From assembly GCF_024810105.1 (NCBI RefSeq), contig NZ_JANUDX010000004.1, forward strand, positions 124,001 to 188,000: DNA of 64,000 nt. The letters run 5' to 3'. Every line of letters starts with the position of its first letter. Positions within the stretch are counted from its first letter, which is position 1. Origin of the DNA: Stenotrophomonas sp. BIGb0135 (GTDB taxonomy: Bacteria > Pseudomonadota > Gammaproteobacteria > Xanthomonadales > Xanthomonadaceae). Both the position numbers and the translations under genes were made by a program. The notes below the pieces were generated by a model, which did no database searches, was not told the DNA's origin, and saw only the letters and a list, made by a program, of their open reading frames with translations. Of the stretch, positions 56,889 through 64,000 are shown one piece after another.

Positions 56889-58316
56889 TCACGGCCCCGG
56901 CGGCAGCTTCACTTCAAACCGCGCCCCGCCCAGTTCCGGCGACCGCTTGACCTGCAGCTCGCCGCGGTAGTCCTTGATCAGGTCCTGCACGATCGACAGG
57001 CCGATGCCATGGCCCTGCACGCGCTCGTCGCCGCGCACGCCACGCTGCAGCACCTTGGCGATGTCCTCCGGGGCGATACCCGGGCCATCGTCATCCACCG
57101 ACAGCACCAGCCCGGCCCGGCGCGCGCCAGGGGCGGGCAACGGCGTGGCGGTGAGCAGCACGCGGCGGTTGGCCCACTTGAACGCGTTCTCCAGCAGGTT
57201 GCCGAGCAGTTCCTGCAGGTCGCCCGGCTCACCGTGGAAGCGCGCGGCTTCATCGATATCGAACTCGCACAGCACGCCCTTGCCGGCATACACCTTCTCC
57301 AGGCCGCGCACGATTTCCTCGGCGTTGGACTCGATCGGCAGCGGTGCGGAGAACAGCTTGTGCCCGGACGAGGCCGCACGCGCCAACTGGTAGGACACCA
57401 GGTTGTTCATGCGCCGCAGCTGCACGTCGAACTCCTGCCGCAGGTCCTGGTCCTGGGCGCCACTGTCCAACTGGGTGCGCAGCACCGCCAGCGGTGTTTT
57501 CAGGCTGTGTGCCAGATCGGCCAGGGTGTTGCGCTGGCGCTCGAGGTTTTCGCGCTCGCTCTCGATGAAGGCATTGATGCTGTCGGTCAGCGGTTCCAGC
57601 TCGCGCGGGTGGCGCTCGCTCATGCGTTCGGTCTCGCCGCGCTGGACCTTGGTCAGCTCGGTGATCACCCGCCGCATCGGGCGCAGGCTCCACTGCAGGA
57701 TCACGGTCTGCAGCATCAGAAGGATCAGGCCGGCACCGCCCATCCAGAACCAGACCCGCCCGCGGAACACGCGCAGCTGCGCGCCCAGCGCGCGCGAGTC
57801 TTCCATCACGTAGATGGTGTAGGGGAATTCAGTGGCGGGGTCGGCGTCGGCATCCCAGACCAGGCCCAAGCCATAGCGGTACACCGAGCCCTGGCTGCCG
57901 TCGATCTGGATCATCGGCAGCGGGCCTTCGAACACTTCCTGGCGCGGTGCCAGCAGGCCCCCGCCCACGGTGGGCAGCATCGGCCCTTCGGCCGACATCG
58001 AGTTGCCCTTGCCGTCGGGCATCACCACCTGCAGGTACAGGCCGCTGCCGGGCACGTCAAAACGCGGGTCCGGCGGCTGCTCTCGGATGTATAACGAACG
58101 GTCGCGGGTGAAGTCGATCCCCGCCGCATACGCGGTGGCGTAATTCTTCAGGCGCTCGCGCAGGTTGGCGCGCGCGGTGTCGGCGAACGCCGCATCCAGC
58201 GCGTAACCGGCGATGGCCAGGAACGCGACCAGACTCACCGAGGCGGCCAGCAGCTGACGCGCCTGCAGGGAGCGCGGCCGCCAGCGTTTAAAGAACCACA
58301 GACGGCCTGACATCAT
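56889..58316 (-). CDS. phoQ: Sensor histidine kinase PhoQ, 475 aa
   Basis: Two membrane segments (about 22-42 and 189-209) flank a periplasmic sensor; HAMP-like linker; phosphoacceptor His270 in DLAHSLKTPLAVLRTQLDSG; HATPase domain with NLLENAFKWANR, DDGPGI and GHGIGLSIV. Partner of PhoP 20 bp upstream. Senses envelope conditions such as low divalent cations in related bacteria. Confidence 0.92.
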   Translation of the reverse strand: MMSGRLWFFKRWRPRSLQARQLLAASVSLVAFLAIAGYALDAAFADTARANLRERLKNYATAYAAGIDFTRDRSLYIREQPPDPRFDVPGSGLYLQVVMPDGKGNSMSAEGPMLPTVGGGLLAPRQEVFEGPLPMIQIDGSQGSVYRYGLGLVWDADADPATEFPYTIYVMEDSRALGAQLRVFRGRVWFWMGGAGLILLMLQTVILQWSLRPMRRVITELTKVQRGETERMSERHPRELEPLTDSINAFIESERENLERQRNTLADLAHSLKTPLAVLRTQLDSGAQDQDLRQEFDVQLRRMNNLVSYQLARAASSGHKLFSAPLPIESNAEEIVRGLEKVYAGKGVLCEFDIDEAARFHGEPGDLQELLGNLLENAFKWANRRVLLTATPLPAPGARRAGLVLSVDDDGPGIAPEDIAKVLQRGVRGDERVQGHGIGLSIVQDLIKDYRGELQVKRSPELGGARFEVKLPPGP

Positions 58317-58336
58317 CCCTTCGTCCGGCTACGTGC

Positions 58337-59020
58337 TCAGCCTTCGTTGCGCGGAATCGCGAAACGGTAACCGCGGCCACGCACGGTCTCGATCGGCTTC
58401 AGTTCGCCGTCGGCATCGAGCTTCTTGCGCAGGCGGCCGATGAACACTTCCAGCACGTTGGAGTCGCGATCGAAATCCTGCTGGTAGATGTGTTCGGTGA
58501 GATCGGCCTTGGAGACCAGTTCACCGGCATGCATCATCAGGTATTCGAGCACCTTGTACTCGTAGCTGGTGAGGTCCACGTTGCTGCCGCTGACGCTGAC
58601 CGTCTGCGCGGCCAGATCCAGTGCAACCGGGCCGCACTCAAGCGTGGGCTTGCTCCAGCCGGCGGCACGGCGCAGCAGCGCGTTGACGCGTGCCAGCAGT
58701 TCCTCGACGTGGAACGGCTTGACCAGGTAATCGTCGGCGCCCTGCTTGAGCCCTTCGACCTTGTCCTGCCAGCTCGAGCGGGCGGTGAGGATGAGCACGG
58801 GGAATTTCTTGCCCTCGTCGCGCAGCGCCTTGATCAGTTCCATGCCCGACATCTTGGGCAGGCCCAGATCGATGATGCCGACGTCGAACGGGACTTCGCG
58901 GCCCATGTAGAGACCTTCCTCACCGTCCTGGGCAGCGTCGACCGCAAAGCCTTCGCGCTTGAGCCGGGCTGCCAGGGTTTCCCGCAGCGGGGCTTCGTCT
59001 TCGACCAGAAGGATACGCAT
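58337..59020 (-). CDS. phoP: Response regulator PhoP, 227 aa
   Basis: Receiver domain with Asp51 (IIDLGLPKMSGMEL) and acidic pair EDE at 7-9, Lys in LVKPFH; OmpR-type winged helix at the end (LTSYEYKVLEYLMMHAGELVSKADLTEHIYQQDFDRDSNVLEVFIGRLRKKLD). Forms an operon with phoQ. Confidence 0.95.
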   Translation of the reverse strand: MRILLVEDEAPLRETLAARLKREGFAVDAAQDGEEGLYMGREVPFDVGIIDLGLPKMSGMELIKALRDEGKKFPVLILTARSSWQDKVEGLKQGADDYLVKPFHVEELLARVNALLRRAAGWSKPTLECGPVALDLAAQTVSVSGSNVDLTSYEYKVLEYLMMHAGELVSKADLTEHIYQQDFDRDSNVLEVFIGRLRKKLDADGELKPIETVRGRGYRFAIPRNEG

Positions 59021-59092
59021 GAACTCTCCCTAGTGTCCTGGGTATGGCCGGGGGCCAGTGGAATACAGTTGATGACGGACAACTATCCCTGT

Positions 59093-59461
59093 TCAGGGGT
59101 TATCGCCGCGTAGTGAAGACATATCCGATCGCGGTGCGCGGGGCTGTGAACGCGCCGGCGCGGGGTCGTCCATGTAGCGGACCCGGCCCCGATCGTCCAT
59201 GTACTTGACCCGGTTGATGTCGCGACCGTCGTACGGCACCCGCTCGGCCCCCAGGATGTGGCCACCGGTGGTGCGCTGCACGCGGCGGACCGCGTCGGAC
59301 AGCGAGCGCTCCGGCGGGGCACCGCGGGCGGCCCGGACCATCTCCCCACGCGCCGGATCCGGGTTGGGCTCCTGCGCCGAGGCACTGCCGAGGGAGGCAG
59401 CGGCGCCCGTCGCCAGGAAGGCGAGGACGGCAAGGCGGCGGTGGCGGGTCACGGAGAACAT
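59093..59461 (-). CDS. Periplasmic protein upstream of phoPQ, 122 aa
   Basis: Signal peptide (MFSVTRHRRLAVLAFLATGAAASLGSASAQ); mature part has a PepSY-like pattern (LSDAVRRVQRTTGGHILGAERVPYDGRDINRVKYMDDRGRVRYM). Start at 59461 preferred over earlier frames for the signal sequence. Such proteins often accompany PhoPQ-type systems in Xanthomonadaceae. Confidence 0.75.
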   Translation of the reverse strand: MFSVTRHRRLAVLAFLATGAAASLGSASAQEPNPDPARGEMVRAARGAPPERSLSDAVRRVQRTTGGHILGAERVPYDGRDINRVKYMDDRGRVRYMDDPAPARSQPRAPRSDMSSLRGDNP

Positions 59462-59673
59462 CGGTCTGATCCTAGCGGAGCGCGGCAAAACGTTCAAAAG
59501 TTGTAAATCCGATCGCGCCAACCTGGGCCGGCGTTTTACGAATCCTTAGCGAATTCTTGGTTTTACGCAGTGAATCCGGTCTGAACTTTTCAGGTCGCAC
59601 GGTCATGCCGTTCATCTAAGTGAACATTGGCGGCTAAAGCGTGGCGCTTGTCAAGCTGACAAGGTGATACGGC

Positions 59674-60690
<1,017 letters not shown>

Positions 60691-60864
60691 CGGGACGGAG
60701 CGTCGGATACTGCTGGCATTGCCAGCGCAATCAATAGTTTACCCCCTCGGAATGAACGCTGCCCGAGGGGTCGGGGCGCGGGGTGGAGGCCCAGGCCGTC
60801 GCGCGGCACCCGCGCGAGGGGCGCGCCGGGGGAGAATGCACCTCCCTGCACTGCCCGATGTCCG

Positions 60865-61821
60865 ATGACCCCGCCCCGCGCTCGACCGTTCGACCCCACC
60901 ACCGAACAAGGCGTATTGCGCCTGTCGATCGGCGCCTCGCTGGCGATGGCCGCCGCCGCGGTGGTGTTCGGCTTCCTGGCCAACTCCTCGTTGATCATCT
61001 TCGACGGCATCTACGGGCTGATCGACGTGGTGATGACCTGGCTGTCGCTGCTGGTGGTGCGGCTGATCAGCCTTTCCACCCACGTGGACACCCTGCAGTC
61101 GCGCTTGAACCAGCGCTTCACCATGGGCTTCTGGCACCTGGAACCGATCGTGTTGGGTGTCAGCGGCACGCTGATGATCGGCGCGGCGCTGTACGCGGCG
61201 GTCAACGCGGTGGATGCGCTGATGGCCGGCGGGCGTGAGATCGCGCTGGGGCCGGCGATCCTGTTCGCGGTGCTGTCGATCATTGCCGAGATCGGGCTGG
61301 CGGTGTTCATCCGGCGGGTCAACCGCAGGATCGGCTCGGAATTCATCGCGCTGGACGGCAAGAACTGGGTGGTCTCGGCCAGCATGTCGGCCGCCTACCT
61401 GGTCGCCTTCGTCGGCGGCTGGCTGCTGGGCGATACGCGCTGGGCATGGCTGGTGCCCTACATCGATCCGGCGATCCTGCTGGTGGTGTGCCTGTTCGTG
61501 ATGGTGGCCCCGCTGGGCACGGTGCGGCAGGCGCTGTCGGACATCCTGCTGATCACCCCGGTGGACCTGCAGGCGCACGTGGATGCGGTGGCACGCGACA
61601 TCGTGGCCCGGCACGGCTTCCTCGAGTACCGCAGCTACGTGGCCAAGGTGGGCCGTGGCGAACAGATCGAACTGTTCTTCGTGGTGCGCGCCGATGATCC
61701 GCCGCGTGCGCTGCTGGAATGGGACCGGCTGCGCGATGAGATCGGCGAGGCGCTGGGCGAGGAATCCCCGGACCGCTGGCTGACGATCATGTTCACCACC
61801 GACCGGGAGTGGGCGATCTGA
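60865..61821 (+). CDS. Cation diffusion facilitator transporter, 318 aa
   Basis: Multi-pass protein with CDF signature SLIIFDGIYGLIDVVMTWLSLLVVRL near residues 40-66 and a second metal-site region EFIALDGKNWVVSASMSAAYLVAFV; cytoplasmic C-terminal domain from about 230 (VDLQAHVDAVARDIVARHGF). ATG 60865 is the first in-frame start after the divergent promoter region; the open frame upstream is antisense to dusA. Metal specificity cannot be told. Confidence 0.85.
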   Translation: MTPPRARPFDPTTEQGVLRLSIGASLAMAAAAVVFGFLANSSLIIFDGIYGLIDVVMTWLSLLVVRLISLSTHVDTLQSRLNQRFTMGFWHLEPIVLGVSGTLMIGAALYAAVNAVDALMAGGREIALGPAILFAVLSIIAEIGLAVFIRRVNRRIGSEFIALDGKNWVVSASMSAAYLVAFVGGWLLGDTRWAWLVPYIDPAILLVVCLFVMVAPLGTVRQALSDILLITPVDLQAHVDAVARDIVARHGFLEYRSYVAKVGRGEQIELFFVVRADDPPRALLEWDRLRDEIGEALGEESPDRWLTIMFTTDREWAI

Positions 61822-61837
61822 GGCGTACCCCGTGCTC

Positions 61838-62137
61838 CTAGGGGCGCGGCTTGCGCAGGAAGATCAGGAAGCCGTCGGCGGGTACCTCGGCGCGTGCCGA
61901 TGCCACGATGCGATGCGATATGGACACGGTTGCGGGAAAGTCGGCCATCACCTCGGTCTCGATGCAGGAGATGTCCTCGACCCAGTCCTCCACCGCAGCT
62001 GCATCGATGAAGAACACCAGTTCGAAACCGGCCGCCCCGTGGAGCTGGCAGGCGACGGCGACGAGTTCGGGGAACACCTCCCCGAGCAGCGCGCGGCTGG
62101 TACTGAGGATGATGTTCGCGCGCAGGTTGCGTTCCAT
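61838..62137 (-). CDS. Hypothetical protein, 99 aa
   Basis: MERNLRANIILSTSRALLGEVFPELVAVACQLHGAAGFELVFFIDAAAVEDWVEDISCIETEVMADFP; an alpha/beta domain resembling small stand-alone colicin-immunity- or AF0104-like folds, but no family assigned. Start 62137 chosen to avoid overlap with the AraC gene's end at 62179. Confidence 0.6.
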   Translation of the reverse strand: MERNLRANIILSTSRALLGEVFPELVAVACQLHGAAGFELVFFIDAAAVEDWVEDISCIETEVMADFPATVSISHRIVASARAEVPADGFLIFLRKPRP

Positions 62138-62178
62138 GACACGCCTCGATGCAGGTGGCAGGTCGCCGGTGCGACCGA

Positions 62179-63027
62179 TCATACGGCCTCGCTACGTGGG
62201 GATGCCGCCATGGCCTGCTTCCACTGCCGCGGCGACTGCCCGATCTGCACCTTGAAGGCGCGCGACAACGCCGCCTCGCTGCCGTAGCCGACGTCGATGG
62301 CGATGCGCTTGAGCGGCAGGCCCTTGCGCAGCGCCTGTTGCACCAGGCGCGTGCGCCAGCCCTGCAGATAGTGGCCGGGCGTGCTGCCGATGGTGTCGCG
62401 GAAGCTGTCGGCGAAGGCGCTGCGCGACATGCCGGCGCGCTGCGCGAGCGACTCCAGCGTCCACTCCTCGGCCGGCGATTCATGCATGGCCACCAGCGCG
62501 TGGCGCAGGCGCGGATGGGCCATGCCGGCGAGCAGGCCGACACGCAGTTGGCCGCTTTCCATCAGCGCGCGCAGAATCTGGATCAGCACCACCTCGAACA
62601 AGCGGTCGAGCAGTGCCTGGCGGCCGCAGCGCTGGGCGAAGGCTTCCTCGAACAACACCGACAGGATGGGCTGGCCGCCATGGAGCTGGTCCAGTGGCAG
62701 GCAGATGACCGGCGGCAACGCCGCAGCCACCGGATGGGTGCCGGCGCCTTCGAACTGCAGGTGCGCGCAGGCGAAATCGGCGCCGCGCCGGGGATCGGTG
62801 ACGAAGCGGTGGGCAAGCGGGCGCGGGTAGAGCAGTACGCTGGGCTGGTCGATCTGCAGCACCTTGCCATCGGCGTGCTCGACGCGGACCTGGCCCTCGC
62901 GGATGAGATGGAGCTGGCCGCGCTCGCCGTCGGCGGCCAGGTCGTTGATGCCGCACAGCGGGCCGGCGTGGAAGACTTCGGCAGTGACCGCAAAACGACT
63001 GAGCAGGGATTGCAGGCGGTCGACCAT
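62179..63027 (-). CDS. AraC-family transcriptional regulator, 282 aa
   Basis: N-terminal cupin-like AraC-binding domain (residues 1-150) and C-terminal double HTH ([88 protein letters not shown]). Divergent from ohr with 110 bp between, so it may control ohr, although OhrR (MarR type) is the usual ohr regulator. Confidence 0.9.
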   Translation of the reverse strand: MVDRLQSLLSRFAVTAEVFHAGPLCGINDLAADGERGQLHLIREGQVRVEHADGKVLQIDQPSVLLYPRPLAHRFVTDPRRGADFACAHLQFEGAGTHPVAAALPPVICLPLDQLHGGQPILSVLFEEAFAQRCGRQALLDRLFEVVLIQILRALMESGQLRVGLLAGMAHPRLRHALVAMHESPAEEWTLESLAQRAGMSRSAFADSFRDTIGSTPGHYLQGWRTRLVQQALRKGLPLKRIAIDVGYGSEAALSRAFKVQIGQSPRQWKQAMAASPRSEAV

Positions 63028-63137
63028 TTGGACGCTCGATCAAGTTTGATAGACGAAATGTAACCCAACGTACCCCTTGGGCGGTCAAAGTACACCTGCC
63101 ATCTGGCCCACCCCCTTTCACGCCACAGGAGATTCCC

Positions 63138-63563
63138 ATGTCCATCGAAAAGGTTCTGTACACCGCCACCGCCACCGCTACCGGCGGCCGTGAAGGCCAC
63201 GCCACCTCCTCCGACAACGTGCTGGACGTGCAGCTGTCCACCCCGCGCGAGCTGGGCGGCGCGGGCGGCCCGGGCACCAACCCGGAACAGCTGTTCGCCG
63301 CCGGCTACTCGGCCTGCTTCCTGGGCGCGCTGAAGTTCGTGGCCGGCCAGGCCAAGGTTGCGCTGCCGGCCGAAACGGCGATCACCGGCAAGGTCGGCAT
63401 CGGCCAGATCCCGACCGGCTTCGGCATCGAAGTGGCGCTTGAGATCTCGGTCCCGGGCCTGCCGCGCGAGCAGGTGGAAGAACTGGTGCAGAAGGCGCAC
63501 ATCGTGTGCCCGTACTCCAACGCGACCCGCGGCAACATCGACGTGACGCTGACCGTTGCCTGA
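63138..63563 (+). CDS. ohr: Organic hydroperoxide resistance protein, 141 aa
   Basis: OsmC/Ohr family thiol peroxidase that reduces organic and lipid hydroperoxides. Catalytic Cys60 ([10 protein letters not shown]) and resolving Cys124 ([18 protein letters not shown]) are present. Ribosome site AGGAGA before ATG 63138. Confidence 0.95.
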   Translation: MSIEKVLYTATATATGGREGHATSSDNVLDVQLSTPRELGGAGGPGTNPEQLFAAGYSACFLGALKFVAGQAKVALPAETAITGKVGIGQIPTGFGIEVALEISVPGLPREQVEELVQKAHIVCPYSNATRGNIDVTLTVA

Positions 63564-63610
63564 TGCCGCAGGTGCCGTACCGGATCGCGGACGGCACCTA
63601 CCGCACGGGT

Positions 63611-63656
63611 AAAAAAATGGGCGGCTGCCTGGCTCGATAGCCTGGCAACCGCCCAT
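63611..63656 (-). terminator. Intrinsic terminator, downstream of the mmsB-like gene
   Basis: On the minus strand GATGGGCGG...CCGCCCAT forms a long stem (inner GCCAGGC/GCCTGGC-type pairing) followed by TTTTTTT. It lies 134 bp after the stop at 63790. Confidence 0.82.
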
Positions 63657-63705
63657 CCCACCGCGGTGGATCCCGGGCAAGGCCACGGGATGCATCTGGT
63701 ACAGG

Positions 63706-63726
63706 GCGCCGACCGAGGGTCGATGC
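63706..63726. repeat. Degenerate SMAG-type palindrome
   Basis: On the minus strand GGCATCGACC-CTC-GGTCGGCGCC, close to the palindrome at 56843-56867 but without the GTAG head. Confidence 0.45.
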
Positions 63727-63764
63727 CACGGGCATTCCCCGGAGGTGTCGGGGTCCATGCGATT

Positions 63765-63785
63765 GCCGGCCAGCGGCCGGCACGA
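63765..63785. repeat. SMAG-type palindrome
   Basis: GCCGGCC-AGC-GGCCGGC followed by ACGAC; on the minus strand it reads GTCGTGCCGGCCGCTGGC, one base from the GTAG head of SMAG repeats. Confidence 0.6.
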
Positions 63786-63789
63786 CCGG

Positions 63790-64000
63790 CTATTTCTCGT
63801 TTGCGATCAGCTGCACGACGCTGGAGAAATCCAGCTTGCCGCGGCCCGCCTGGTGGTTCATCGAATACAGGTTGCGGGCCAGTTCGCCCAGCGGGATCGA
63901 CGCGCCGACGCTCATCGCCGCTTCCACCGCCAGGCCCATGTCCTTGAGCATGAGGTCGCTGCCGAACCCACCGCTGTAGCCGCGCGATGCGGGTGCGTTC
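63790..64000 (-). CDS. 3-hydroxyisobutyrate dehydrogenase-like protein, C-terminal 69 residues (runs off window)
   Basis: [69 protein letters not shown] matches the C-terminus of MmsB-type beta-hydroxyacid dehydrogenases (valine catabolism): G-F--LM-KD-GLA--AA is the substrate-lid segment. The NAD domain lies beyond the window. Confidence 0.82.
   Translation of the reverse strand, partial: NAPASRGYSGGFGSDLMLKDMGLAVEAAMSVGASIPLGELARNLYSMNHQAGRGKLDFSSVVQLIANEK

Overview
The window looks like a high-GC Xanthomonadaceae chromosome, most likely Stenotrophomonas (maltophilia complex). The right-hand 11 kb is ordinary chromosome: SPOR protein, coaX, birA, an M90 peptidase, phoQ-phoP, dusA, a CDF transporter, an AraC regulator, ohr and a mmsB-like dehydrogenase. 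Short palindromes of the Stenotrophomonas SMAG type lie between some of these genes.

Everything to the left is a nest of mobile DNA at a threonine tRNA. The host tRNA-Thr(UGU) gene seems to be cut in two at its anticodon loop. Its 5' half (nt 1-38) is at 53051-53088 and its 3' half (nt 32-76) is at 11032-11076, nearly 42 kb away. Both halves keep the same 7-nt loop CTTGTAA, and their anticodon-stem arms complement each other perfectly. The inserted element is an island of about 8 kb that brings its own complete tRNA-Thr (52856-52931). Its genes are a P4-type integrase whose catalytic Tyr codon is now an amber stop, an HTH-ParA ATPase with a small partner, two unrecognised proteins, a small HTH protein, and a PvuII-like restriction-modification system (C, R and a divergent M).

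A temperate podovirus-like prophage of about 33.8 kb (19027-52866) sits in the 3' end of the island's tRNA. The end of a second copy (1-11042) sits in the 3' end of the old host tRNA half. The two copies look identical over all 11,042 shared bases and diverge exactly at the attachment core TTGGTGCCGCTT. The layout from left to right is: prophage 1 (partial), orphan tRNA 3' half, island, prophage 2, intact tRNA-Thr, orphan tRNA 5' half, chromosome.

The prophage has a lambda-style control and replication half: CI/Cro-like switch, an O-like initiator gene with three 18-bp iterons inside it, DnaB helicase, a cluster of small early genes, an excisionase-like protein and an integrase. Its virion half is of T7/BPP-1 type: portal, Bbp19-like protein, scaffold, capsid, tail tubular proteins A and B, three ejection proteins, terminase, a holin-endolysin-Rz-Rz1 lysis cassette and tail fibres. 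Four distinct copies of a motif with core ATAGTCGGGAA, all on the minus strand, precede the four blocks of late genes and look like an undescribed late promoter or activator-site family.
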